Shown piece by piece: positions 7,961 to 16,111 of a stretch of DNA of 33,260 nt. The DNA comes from Fibrobacter sp. UBA4297 (GTDB taxonomy: Bacteria; Fibrobacterota; Fibrobacteria; Fibrobacterales; Fibrobacteraceae), in contig NZ_DGUZ01000010.1 in assembly GCF_002394865.1 (NCBI RefSeq), forward strand, positions 132,832 through 166,091. The letters run 5' to 3'. Each line of letters opens with the position of its first letter. The stretch's first letter is position 1. The notes under the pieces are model-generated. The model saw only the letters and a program-made list of their open reading frames with translations. It searched no databases and was not told the origin of the DNA. The translations under genes were made by a program, and so were the position numbers.

Positions 7961-9726
7961 GTAAGTCAGATTTTTTTGTCGTCATAACAATCGTATTGAT
8001 GATTATTACATTATTTTCTGAAACAAATAGAAAATATATTTTGTATAAATTTTCATTATTAGAAAGATTGATAGTCTTACTATTTTTTATTCTGTTACAT
8101 GTTTTAGTATGGTCTGACAGATTTATTTGGTGGAACGATACTCTTTTCGATATTCAATATTTATATAATCATTATCCCAGTTTGCGACATGCAATTTCTA
8201 TTATGCCGATAGATTGTTATCCGACGCCATCGACATATGCGTATATTGTTTTTATCGCTATTTTATGCTTTGTGTGTATAGATATCGCTTATGGGAAATA
8301 TGCAAAAAAATATCATGATAAAATTATTGAAGAATTTCATTGTTTTATTCAGGCTGAGAAAACATGGGATTTACTTTTATTGATTAAAAAAGGAATTTAT
8401 GATGATGTTTTGAATTATTTGAAGGAAAAACAAAAAATTGAAACGGAAAGAAAGAAAAAAACTCGTTCTAGGAATATCAAGGAATTAAGAGAATTAAGGT
8501 TGGAAAAATATACATGCCAGTCAGAAATCAAAACATTTGAGTCAAATTTCTATGAACTAAAAAAGAAAGGAAAATTATTGAAGAAAAAGATTTGTTTCTT
8601 TGAAAGAAAAAAGCAAAACAAATCCAATTATATAACGCAGAAAAAAAGAGAGTATTCTGGATGTAAAGCAAAAAGGATCGTTTCAAAAATAGGCCATTTT
8701 ATTTTAGATAGTTTAAAAAACATAGCTTCTTTTGTAAAAAAGAAGGCAATCAGTATAAGAACAGCGGTATGTTGTCAATATCTAAGGTTAAGATTGGGAT
8801 ATATAATAAAAAAAATGTGGAAAATTAACACAATGCTATCAAAGAAAAAGAAATGGCTTAAAGAAAAGGAAATGTCGTTTTTGAGTCTTAAAGATTTTGA
8901 CTTGTCAAATATTTATGTTGATCAGGAATGTGACGAAAAAATTCGGAAAGTGCAAGAAAAATACTCATTTGCATATAAAGCGTTTGAAGAATTTATTGAA
9001 AATGAACTATTTGTTGAGAAAACGATAAATATTCAGCCAACTTTTTTTTGCCAAATAATTTCCATAATGGCGAATCGGGAAAAAGAGGAATTTGTTCGAA
9101 GAGTTTTGAGATTTTTATTTGAAAAGAATAATTCGCTTTTTTTTAAAGAAGTGAATGCGGCTGAAAAAATTGCATTTGATAGCGGTTGTTGCTTTGGAGA
9201 TAGTTATAAGATTTTAAATTCTTTTTTGGATGATATAAATGTAGCAGTAAAAAATTCAATATGGCGTTCTATCGCTGAACCAACAATTGTTCATTTGCGA
9301 AACGAAATGTTAAATAGCAACTCATACTTGTTACGGGGAAAACCAGATAATGATGATACTGAATCTATTTGTTTTTCTGATTCAAAAGTATGGATTGCGA
9401 TATGCTTCTTTGATATTTTAATGAACTGTGCTATAAAAGACGGAATTGATGATAATGTTTGGATTTCGTACTATTCTGATTTTACAGAATTATTATTGAA
9501 ATGTATGAAGAAATCAAATGTTGCTAATAATGAAAAAACACAAGCGTACTATCTTATTAAAAAAATGGTAATTAATTTAAAAAATTTAACAAGATATGCG
9601 GAAATACAAAAGAATGAACGGCAAATAGAACTTTTAAATTTTTGTAAAAAAGATATGTCCGCACACATAAAAGGAGCGAATGTATTAAAACCTTCAATAA
9701 GACTAAAGCTTATAAATGCTTTGTGA
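7957..9726 (+). CDS. Hypothetical AT-rich membrane protein with coiled coil
   Basis: I do not recognise this 589-residue protein. Three hydrophobic segments (about residues 6-20, 33-52 and 93-112) anchor the N-terminus in the inner membrane. They are followed by a long, very basic coiled-coil region (about 140-300, rich in Lys, Glu and Arg) and a helical C-terminal domain (about 310-589) with no motif I can name. It is coupled to DUF4391 by an ATGA overlap, so it is co-expressed with the helicase pair. Base composition is strikingly AT-rich compared with the helicase gene, suggesting a separate origin. It could be a membrane-tethered sensor, scaffold or effector, but that is speculation. Confidence 0.7.
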   Translation: MSKSDFFVVITIVLMIITLFSETNRKYILYKFSLLERLIVLLFFILLHVLVWSDRFIWWNDTLFDIQYLYNHYPSLRHAISIMPIDCYPTPSTYAYIVFIAILCFVCIDIAYGKYAKKYHDKIIEEFHCFIQAEKTWDLLLLIKKGIYDDVLNYLKEKQKIETERKKKTRSRNIKELRELRLEKYTCQSEIKTFESNFYELKKKGKLLKKKICFFERKKQNKSNYITQKKREYSGCKAKRIVSKIGHFILDSLKNIASFVKKKAISIRTAVCCQYLRLRLGYIIKKMWKINTMLSKKKKWLKEKEMSFLSLKDFDLSNIYVDQECDEKIRKVQEKYSFAYKAFEEFIENELFVEKTINIQPTFFCQIISIMANREKEEFVRRVLRFLFEKNNSLFFKEVNAAEKIAFDSGCCFGDSYKILNSFLDDINVAVKNSIWRSIAEPTIVHLRNEMLNSNSYLLRGKPDNDDTESICFSDSKVWIAICFFDILMNCAIKDGIDDNVWISYYSDFTELLLKCMKKSNVANNEKTQAYYLIKKMVINLKNLTRYAEIQKNERQIELLNFCKKDMSAHIKGANVLKPSIRLKLINAL

Positions 9727-9822
9727 TAATTCCCAAGTACACTCCATAGATAAGGCGACATTTGAATATCCTGATGTAGTTTAAACAAATGTTAAAATTT
9801 ACCACGAATATTTTAGGAAGAA

Positions 9823-10896
9823 ATGATGTCTTACAAAAAAATTGTAATCGCTAAAATTGCATGGTCTTCAGAATATCAAGGTGGCCCAGTTTTTGGGAAC
9901 CATAAATATTTAATCAAACAAGCAAAAAAGAAAAAAACTCTAAAGAAAAATGAGAATGGGTATTATGCGCTAGCGTTGGGCCATGAAGCATATAACTTTC
10001 GTCCATATAAAGGGGTCGTATATGCTTATATACCACCGATAGGTGAACAATTTGTTCCGCCCAAGCCGGCAGAAAAGGATGATTGGCTAATAATTTTTGT
10101 TTCCAGGATTTCTGGCAATGGAGAATTGGTTGCTGTCGGGTGGTATGAGCGAGCCTCATTCTGTTGGAATGAGGAACTTGATGAGGAAGACAGTCAGTAT
10201 TTAATTCGAAAGGAATATGCAGATAATCCCTCATTTCCCTTAGATGGGGATAACAATCATTATCATTATTGCGTTGAAACAGAAGAGCTGAACGCGCATT
10301 TTATTCCTGAGGAATATAGAAAACAATTTAAAATTGACAAAAGGTATGAAAGGATTGTCCAACGCAGTATAGCTTATGCCAAAGGAAATAAAACTGTAAT
10401 AAGTGAAGATAACAGACAATATTTAATTGATTTTGCAAAAAAAGTTACAGCCTTTAAAGTAGATAATAACGATGCTGATTCGGATGCGTTATCTAATAAG
10501 GCGGCAAGATTTATTCCTCCTCGGACAGAAACAAAAAAGAGTATTGAGGAAAGCGCAATATTGTGCGCGGAATCTTATTTCAAATCGTTGGGTTACAAAA
10601 TTATTGATGTTCAAAAAGAAAATTTAGGATGGGATATAACCATCCAAAGAATTATAAATCGTAAATTGGAAGAATTGCATGTAGAGGTAAAAGGAACTAG
10701 TAGAGATGAGTTCCACCTGTTTCTTAGTAAAAACGAATACAATACCATGTTGTCTGACGATAACTGGCGGATTTTTATTGTGAAAAACGCTCTGTCAAAA
10801 AATAAAGAGTATGACTATTTAGATAGAAAGGACTTCATGAAACTATATTTTCGCGAGCCCTTCTGTTTCGAATGCCAAAAGAAGGAAAAATTATAG
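9823..10896 (+). CDS. DUF3883 nuclease-like protein with N-terminal GWY (PUA/EVE-like) domain
   Basis: A 357-residue two-domain protein. The C-terminal part (about 240-350) matches DUF3883: an ESYFKSLGY helix, then GWDITI (Asp270) and LHVEVKGTS (E-x-K near 287-289), the D...ExK layout of PD-(D/E)XK nucleases. The N-terminal half contains IAWSSEYQGG near the start and LVAVGWYERASF (GWY near 106-108). This resembles the GWYxxA block found ahead of DUF3883 or HNH nucleases and thought to be a PUA/EVE-like reader of modified bases. An AGGAAG box precedes tandem ATGs at 9823 and 9826. The likely role is modification-dependent (type IV-like) restriction. The family call is firm; the sensing role is inference. 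A terminator follows at 10961. Confidence 0.78.
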   Translation: MMSYKKIVIAKIAWSSEYQGGPVFGNHKYLIKQAKKKKTLKKNENGYYALALGHEAYNFRPYKGVVYAYIPPIGEQFVPPKPAEKDDWLIIFVSRISGNGELVAVGWYERASFCWNEELDEEDSQYLIRKEYADNPSFPLDGDNNHYHYCVETEELNAHFIPEEYRKQFKIDKRYERIVQRSIAYAKGNKTVISEDNRQYLIDFAKKVTAFKVDNNDADSDALSNKAARFIPPRTETKKSIEESAILCAESYFKSLGYKIIDVQKENLGWDITIQRIINRKLEELHVEVKGTSRDEFHLFLSKNEYNTMLSDDNWRIFIVKNALSKNKEYDYLDRKDFMKLYFREPFCFECQKKEKL

Positions 10897-10960
10897 TTTT
10901 TTCAACATAAAATCCGGCTAAAATTATAGATATTTCAACATGCGGCGCGATTTTTGCCGG

Positions 10961-10995
10961 AAAATGGCGAAATTTCGCTAAAATCGCCATTTTTT
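10961..10995 (+). terminator. Rho-independent terminator
   Basis: AAAATGGCGA (10961-10970) pairs perfectly with TCGCCATTTT (10984-10993) and is followed by more T residues. It lies 65 bp after the DUF3883 stop and would end the first transcript (4020-10896). The stem can also work in the opposite direction. Confidence 0.65.
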
Positions 10996-11034
10996 CATTT
11001 CAATCGGAAAGAAGTTTTCTTTCATTCAAATCTC

Positions 11035-11080
11035 TTGTTTTTCCTTCAAAAACAACCTATATTACACACAGTGTGTAATA
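11035..11080 (+). promoter_or_regulatory. Promoter overlapped by a perfect 21-bp palindrome operator
   Basis: TTGTTT (11035-11040), a 17-bp spacer and TATATT (11058-11063) form a promoter. The half-site TATTACACAC (11060-11069), a central A and the mirror GTGTGTAATA (11071-11080) make a perfect dyad covering the -10 end and the start site. A bound dimer would block RNA polymerase, which fits autorepression by the regulator encoded 15 bp downstream. Confidence 0.65.
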
Positions 11081-11094
11081 TGTCGAGGTCTTGT

Positions 11095-11520
11095 ATGGAC
11101 GTGTCGGAATGCCCTATCTGTGATTCCAGGAATATCGAAATTAAAGAAAAATTGAAGGAAGTTTTGGTCCCGATGGCAAAGTCTGCTTTGCAAAAAGTCC
11201 GATTTTGCCACTGCAACGACTGCAATTCAGATATTCGTCTGAGTTCTGATTCACATAAAATTGTTGAACAGAGAATAAAGGAAAAAGCAAACGAAAGCAT
11301 GCCTTCGTTGATTGAAAAAATCAACAAGGCTGGCTATTCTGATGCCCGCCTGGAACGCGCCCTTGATCTGGCGCCCCATACCGTGAACCGCTGGAAACAA
11401 GGGAAGAAAATATCCGCAGCTGTTTTGGCTTTAATTCGTTTTGTTGCTTCCCAGCCCAAATTGATTGATTTCGCCGAAGAAGGCTTTGCCGATGGTGATT
11501 TGAAACTTAATGTTGAATAA
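11095..11520 (+). CDS. Zinc-ribbon / HTH regulator (MqsA-like architecture)
   Basis: A 141-residue predicted DNA-binding regulator. An N-terminal zinc ribbon uses Cys6-x2-Cys9 (ECPICD) and Cys40-x2-Cys43 (CHCNDC). An XRE-type helix-turn-helix follows at about residues 79-102 (YSDARLERALDLAPHTVNRW) with a short basic tail. The zinc-then-HTH order is that of MqsA/YgiT-like antitoxins and related regulators, though no MqsR-like toxin gene is adjacent. I place the start at 11095, six bases after GAGG. An ATG at 11080 overlaps the palindrome, and a longer reading frame from 10954 would run through the terminator. It sits directly before mod, where R-M controller genes often sit, so it probably sets expression of itself and the mod-led operon (inference). 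Confidence 0.72.
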   Translation: MDVSECPICDSRNIEIKEKLKEVLVPMAKSALQKVRFCHCNDCNSDIRLSSDSHKIVEQRIKEKANESMPSLIEKINKAGYSDARLERALDLAPHTVNRWKQGKKISAAVLALIRFVASQPKLIDFAEEGFADGDLKLNVE

Positions 11521-11591
11521 TTGAAGGGAAATCATAAAGAATTAGACCATCAACAACCGATATAATTATATATTTCGGACAAAGGTATCCC

Positions 11592-13736
11592 ATGGAAAAG
11601 ATGAAGTTTGAAACTCCCGATATGGCGCAGATGAATGTCGAGAAGATTGCCGCGCTGTTCCCGAATTGCGTGACCGAAAGCAAGGCCAAGGATGGCAAGT
11701 TGAAGAAGGCGGTGAATTTCGATGCGCTCAAGCAGATGCTCGGCGAGAGCGTCGCGGAAGGTGACGAGTCCTACGAATTTACCTGGGTCGGCAAGCGCGA
11801 CGCCATGGTAGAAGCTGCGAAACCCATCCGCAAGACGCTGCGCCCCTGCGTGGAAGAATCCAAGAACTTCGACACCACCGAGAACCTTTACATCGAAGGC
11901 GACAACCTCGAAGCCCTGAAACTCCTGCAAGAAGGCTACCTAGGCAAGGTCAAGATGATATACATCGACCCGCCCTACAACACCGGCAACGACTTTATCT
12001 ACAAGGACGACTTCCGCATGGACAGCGCCAAGTACGCCGAAGAAAGCGGCGCCGTGGACGACGAAGGAAATCGCATGGTGCAGAATTCCGACAGCAACGG
12101 CCGTTTCCATTCCGACTGGTGTTCCATGATTTACAGCCGCCTGCTGCTCGCCCGCAACCTGCTCACCGACGATGGCGTGATATTTATCAGCATCGACGAT
12201 AACGAACAAGAAAATTTAAAGAAAATATGTGATGAGGTATTTGGTGCAGATTCGTTTATTAATTTAATTGTTGCGAAAACAAAAGATAGCTCTGGAGCCT
12301 CTGGTGGCGGTGAAGACAAGCGTCTCAAAAAAAATGTTGAATTCGTATTATGCTATGGTAAATCGAATTTTAAAGCATTTAATCCAGTATACGGAAAAAT
12401 TCCGTTACCACAATACATTAAAGAGTATAATGATTCAGGAAAAAGCTTTAAATACACGACCGTATACACTAAATTAGGAGAACGAACATATTATAAAACG
12501 ATTAAAGATGGATCAGGTGCAGATATTCTTATATATAAGCATTCTGGCTACGAAACAAAGAGCGTTTCTAAATTAGCCGCAGAGTTAAATCTTTCCGAAG
12601 AAGATGTTTACAAGAAATATTTAGATAGAATTTGTACAACAGAAAATGCGCAGACATCTATAAGAACTCGTGTTCAAGAAGCGACTGATACACAAGATAC
12701 CCTGTACTCTATAGATTATTACCCTGTATCGGGTCGCAATAAAGGGGCTTTGACAACCATTTATTTTGTTGGTCCACAAAAACGACTGATAAATTGGTTT
12801 AATAATGTTTGTATTAAAGAAGGAGAACGCGTTTTTAAAAAAGAAAAAGTTGGAACGCTATGGACTGATTGCAATTGGAATAATGTTGCTAGAGAAGGCG
12901 ACGTGCCTTTTCCCAATGGAAAGAAATCTTTAGATTTTATAAAAAAAATTTGTAGCCTTGTGACCCAGCCAAATGAAAATTGCATTGTTCTAGATTTTTT
13001 CTCAGGGTCAGCAACAACAGCACATGCGATAATGCAAATGAATGCCGAAGATTATGGAAATCGCAAATTTATACTTGTTCAACTTCCCGAAGATCTAGAT
13101 ATTGCGAAAAAAGAATACCAAGGAAATTCAAAAGAGATTGTGGAGAATTGTATTAGTTTCTTAGATGAAAATAAAAGAGGACATACAATATGTGAATTAG
13201 GCAAGGAACGCATCCGCCGCGCAGGCGATAAAATCCTCGCAGAGCAACAAGCCAAAGAAAAATCTGCCACCGACAAAACAGACCTGTTCAATAGTGCAAG
13301 TAACAAGTCCGCAACCGCAAAACCGTTGGATATCGGCTTCCGCGTCCTGAAAATCGACGACTCCAACATGAAGGACGTCTATTACTCCGCCGGCGAAATC
13401 TCCCAGCAAGACCTTGTTGAGCAAATCAGCAACATCAAGGACGGCCGCACCGACATGGATCTCCTCTTCGGTTGCCTCGTCGATTGGGGCGTGCCGCTCT
13501 CGCTCCCCATCAAAACCGAAACCATCGAAAACCTCCAAGTCTATAACGTCAATGACGGCGACCTAGTCGCCTGCTTCTCAAGCGACATCCCCGAAGCCAC
13601 CATCCGCCAAATCGCAGCAGCCAAGCCCCTCCGCGCCGTCTTCCGCGACTCCAGCTTCAAAAGCGACTCCGCCAAAATCAACGTCACCGAAATCTTCAAA
13701 ACAATCAGCCCCAACACTACAGTCAAGGTTATTTAA
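11592..13736 (+). CDS. mod: Type III-like N6-adenine DNA methyltransferase (Mod)
   Basis: A 714-residue methyltransferase and specificity subunit, transferring methyl from SAM to adenine in a short non-palindromic site. Motif IV DPPYNTGND is at residues 126-134 after the EGDNLEALKLLQ lead-in. Motif I, VLDFFSGSATT, is at about 465-475. The IV-before-I order makes it a beta-class enzyme, and the region between them (about 200-460) holds the target recognition domain. Composition changes sharply: codons are GC-rich up to about 12205, AT-rich from there to about 13195, then GC-rich again, suggesting exchange of the specificity segment. AAAGG lies 7 bases before the ATG. A TATAAT box at 11561-11566 has no convincing -35 partner. 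The matching Res gene is at 19974, separated by inserted genes. Confidence 0.93.
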   Translation: MEKMKFETPDMAQMNVEKIAALFPNCVTESKAKDGKLKKAVNFDALKQMLGESVAEGDESYEFTWVGKRDAMVEAAKPIRKTLRPCVEESKNFDTTENLYIEGDNLEALKLLQEGYLGKVKMIYIDPPYNTGNDFIYKDDFRMDSAKYAEESGAVDDEGNRMVQNSDSNGRFHSDWCSMIYSRLLLARNLLTDDGVIFISIDDNEQENLKKICDEVFGADSFINLIVAKTKDSSGASGGGEDKRLKKNVEFVLCYGKSNFKAFNPVYGKIPLPQYIKEYNDSGKSFKYTTVYTKLGERTYYKTIKDGSGADILIYKHSGYETKSVSKLAAELNLSEEDVYKKYLDRICTTENAQTSIRTRVQEATDTQDTLYSIDYYPVSGRNKGALTTIYFVGPQKRLINWFNNVCIKEGERVFKKEKVGTLWTDCNWNNVAREGDVPFPNGKKSLDFIKKICSLVTQPNENCIVLDFFSGSATTAHAIMQMNAEDYGNRKFILVQLPEDLDIAKKEYQGNSKEIVENCISFLDENKRGHTICELGKERIRRAGDKILAEQQAKEKSATDKTDLFNSASNKSATAKPLDIGFRVLKIDDSNMKDVYYSAGEISQQDLVEQISNIKDGRTDMDLLFGCLVDWGVPLSLPIKTETIENLQVYNVNDGDLVACFSSDIPEATIRQIAAAKPLRAVFRDSSFKSDSAKINVTEIFKTISPNTTVKVI

Positions 13737-13738
13737 CT

Positions 13739-14563
13739 ATGGCAAGCAATCCGAGTGATGAAACATTAAACAATACTGAAACCATGCCTCCTCAGAATGG
13801 AGAAACTGCTGTACCTCCGCAGGACGGAACTGTGGATGGCGCTGCTGAGGGAGCTCCTCCTCAGGATGGCGGGACTGCTGCACCTCCGCAGGACGAAACT
13901 GCGGTTGATGCTGCTGATAATGCGCCGCCTCAAGATGACGGAACCGGCGACCTCCCTCAGGGCGATGCTGGTGGGGCTCCCGATATAAATGATGATATTG
14001 ATGGACCTTATAACGGGAATTGGGATGAGAAAAAAGTTGATCTAAGCGAACTTATACCTAAATTTGAAAAAAATAATGAATCTGTTATTGACAAAAATTG
14101 TGGATTTTGGGTTACGATATTTGTTTTCTTTGCCTTAATTATGGTGTTATTCATAATAGGCGTTTGTGTTTTCTTTTCGCAAGATCCTCCTGATATTCCA
14201 GAGAATTGTTTGCAATCGGCTAAATTTTGGTATGTTGTAATTCAGAAAATTGGTTTTATAGTGTGTGTTCTTTTTGTTTTTATGCCCTTACTTAAATTAT
14301 TTTGCGCTACAATAGGAATGATTAATAAGAGTCAGGAGAATAAATCTATTCGAATGGTGCAAGCCTTACGCTTTTGTTATGTATTGAAATATTTGGGAAA
14401 AATTGATAGTGAACTTATGAAACCATTATTAGGTGAGGAAGAAATCCAAGAGAAGAAGAAAAATTCAGAAGAGGATACTAGTATATCCACAAAGGAAGTT
14501 GCAACTTTTTTAGAGAAAATAGAACCTATAACCAAGTGGTTTGTTAACTTAGTGAGGAAATAA
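13739..14563 (+). CDS. Membrane protein with PPQDG tandem repeats
   Basis: An unrecognised 274-residue protein starting 2 bp after mod. Residues 17-80 are acidic and disordered, built from a 23-residue unit of the form PPQDGxTAx-PPQDxTxVDAAxxA, two full copies plus a partial one. Residues 123-147 and 164-189 are strong transmembrane helices forming a hairpin. The C-terminal 85 residues are charged and helical and would lie on the same side as the repeats, presumably the cytoplasm. Spacing puts it in the mod transcript and it opens the AT-rich cassette. A two-helix anchor with a flexible tail would suit a membrane-acting effector or a recruitment platform; this is speculation. Confidence 0.75.
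   Translation: MASNPSDETLNNTETMPPQNGETAVPPQDGTVDGAAEGAPPQDGGTAAPPQDETAVDAADNAPPQDDGTGDLPQGDAGGAPDINDDIDGPYNGNWDEKKVDLSELIPKFEKNNESVIDKNCGFWVTIFVFFALIMVLFIIGVCVFFSQDPPDIPENCLQSAKFWYVVIQKIGFIVCVLFVFMPLLKLFCATIGMINKSQENKSIRMVQALRFCYVLKYLGKIDSELMKPLLGEEEIQEKKKNSEEDTSISTKEVATFLEKIEPITKWFVNLVRK
13787..13960 (+). repeat. 69-bp in-frame tandem repeat (about 2.5 copies)
   Basis: Copies begin at 13787, 13856 and 13925 with CCTCCTCAG, CCTCCTCAG and CCGCCTCAAG. Because 69 is divisible by three, copy-number change would alter the length of the encoded PPQDG tail without a frameshift. Confidence 0.75.
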
Positions 14564-14564
14564 C

Positions 14565-14813
14565 ATGCCATATATAAAAAAAATCGTAACTAAATGTCCT
14601 CATTGTGGACAACGCGCTTTTGCACCAATACGTTTTATAAGTGATGATTCTCTTGTTATGGGGGTTCTTGATGCTCAAAGTCGTGAGGATGTTGCCAACA
14701 GAAATATCAATTTAGGAGGTAATGGCATAGCAGTGTATTACAAAAGATGCCGCAAATGTGGATTTATGGCTCCATTTCAGGCAAGAATTGTTGATAGGAA
14801 TGGTGAGCTGTGA
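14565..14813 (+). CDS. Small zinc-ribbon protein
   Basis: An 82-residue protein with two CxxC knuckles, KCPHCGQ (Cys11, Cys14) and RCRKCGF near residues 62-65, typical of a zinc ribbon. Between them lies a short unrecognised stretch (DDSLVMGVLDAQSREDVANR). The start follows the previous stop by one base and has GAGGA in front, so it is cotranslated with the membrane protein. No catalytic motif is visible. It may bind nucleic acid or a partner protein from the cassette. Real gene judged from Shine-Dalgarno, packing and the conserved-looking cysteines. Confidence 0.72.
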   Translation: MPYIKKIVTKCPHCGQRAFAPIRFISDDSLVMGVLDAQSREDVANRNINLGGNGIAVYYKRCRKCGFMAPFQARIVDRNGEL

Positions 14814-14869
14814 ACTTTCTCTAAAGGGATGCTCTATATAAGTTTTTCAATATTTGGGAATAAGATATC

Positions 14870-15343
14870 ATGAATGATTCAAATTATACAAATATAAATA
14901 GCCGCATATTTTCTAATGAATATGACATTAGAAATAAGAGCATTTTTTTCATTCCCCGAGAAACTGATGCGAAAGGAAATATTGTTTATCTTCAAAGCAT
15001 TCATTCGTTCTCAAAAATATTAAAGAGAAACGGCTTTGAATGTGTATATGAGAAAGGTGAAAATGTATCGTATCTCGAACAACATTCTATTGATGTTTTT
15101 CTCCCAACAATAGCAATTTTGCTCGATTTTTATCTTGAAAATAACGATGTAATTAATCTAATCATCGAGTCAGTAAAAACGTATATCTCGTCTGTTTCTT
15201 TCCCCAAAGATGAAAAAGTCAATGTACGCTTTGGAATAGAAATTGTGGACAAAAAGAATAATACAGCAACAAAAATAAATTATGATGGTCCTAAAGAGGG
15301 TGTCGATGAAGTTAGAAAGTGTATAAAAGAATTGAAAAAATGA
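14870..15343 (+). CDS. Hypothetical protein, AT-rich cassette
   Basis: A 157-residue soluble protein I cannot assign. The middle (about 75-105) is a hydrophobic helical stretch (FLPTIAILLDFYL) and the C-terminal third alternates strand and helix, ending ATKINYDGPKEGVDEVRKCI. That ending resembles a small alpha/beta domain with an effector-associated feel, but I know no family name. It follows a 56-bp gap with only a weak GGGA before the ATG, and its stop overlaps the next ATG (ATGA at 15340-15343), so the two gene products are made together and may form a complex. Confidence 0.65.
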   Translation: MNDSNYTNINSRIFSNEYDIRNKSIFFIPRETDAKGNIVYLQSIHSFSKILKRNGFECVYEKGENVSYLEQHSIDVFLPTIAILLDFYLENNDVINLIIESVKTYISSVSFPKDEKVNVRFGIEIVDKKNNTATKINYDGPKEGVDEVRKCIKELKK

Positions 15344-16101
15344 TACAGAATGCGGCTCAAATGACCATAAAAGAAATAACGACTCTCTATGAAAAAACTG
15401 TGGGAGAGGCAATAAATTATTTAACTTTTTGTAGGGATGTTTCTTTACAAAAGAAAGAAATAGAAGATTTAGAAAAAAATGTAGGAATCTTTAAGAATTT
15501 CAAATGGCAAGCAAATAGAGACAAACAAGAAAAATTGTCTAATTTATTTTTTGGATGTCATAATTATTTAAATTCAGTAAAGAATTGTATTGAATCAATT
15601 GTTCTTCTAAAAGAGAATCAGCCAGAACGAGCTTGGGATAAATTGATGAATGCAGAAGAATTTTATTCTTGGGCATCAAAGGTGAAGGATTGTCTTTTGA
15701 ATGAATTTTGCTTAATGGATTATATGAAAAAAATGGAGGAGCTATTGTTTCCTCATTTCAAAGTATATTCGAGTCTAGGCTTTACGACGACGAAGGGTGA
15801 TTGTAGCGTTTGTTCGAAGAAAATAGATGAATGCGAACATATCGAAGGTAATATTTATTCAGGTTTTGCTTGCTTTGAAAAAAACAAAAAGGTTTTGGAT
15901 ATAGATCATTCAGCTTTAGTTGAAAATCCAAGGGATCGCCGATGCGTTCCAATTGAAATATCTGAAAATGGCAAAATGATAAACTACTTCACATTGAAAG
16001 AAATGCGAGATTTGAATGAAAAAGAGAAAGAAGAATGTGCAAAAGGGCATCTTCAAGCAAAATGGGCTATGATGCATTTTGAGGAATTGGACATAAATTA
16101 A
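15340..16101 (+). CDS. Hypothetical protein with CxxC-x6-CxH zinc motif
   Basis: A 253-residue protein of unknown function. The N-terminal 130 residues are helical and rich in Lys and Glu, probably a helical bundle. A compact zinc-type motif follows: Cys155-x2-Cys158-x6-Cys165-x-His167 (CSVCSKKIDECEHIEGNIY) leading into GNIYSGFACFEK. After this come a short strand-rich part (LVENPRDRRCVPIEIS) and a helical tail. I chose ATG 15340, which overlaps the previous stop by 4 bp, rather than an upstream GTG at 15319. The C-H-G-x-x-Y-x-G pattern recurs in uncharacterised bacterial proteins (recollection), but no function is established to my knowledge. Confidence 0.68.
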   Translation: MIQNAAQMTIKEITTLYEKTVGEAINYLTFCRDVSLQKKEIEDLEKNVGIFKNFKWQANRDKQEKLSNLFFGCHNYLNSVKNCIESIVLLKENQPERAWDKLMNAEEFYSWASKVKDCLLNEFCLMDYMKKMEELLFPHFKVYSSLGFTTTKGDCSVCSKKIDECEHIEGNIYSGFACFEKNKKVLDIDHSALVENPRDRRCVPIEISENGKMINYFTLKEMRDLNEKEKEECAKGHLQAKWAMMHFEELDIN

Positions 16102-16111
16102 GATTATTCTT

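Noticed and set aside
9150..9165. Poly-T run as a phase-variation switch in the membrane protein gene
   Set aside because: The tract is only about eight T residues inside an extremely AT-rich gene; not above background.
10954..11094. Longer N-terminus for the zinc-HTH regulator
   Set aside because: It would run through the terminator stem and the operator palindrome; GAGG before the ATG at 11095 supports the shorter protein.
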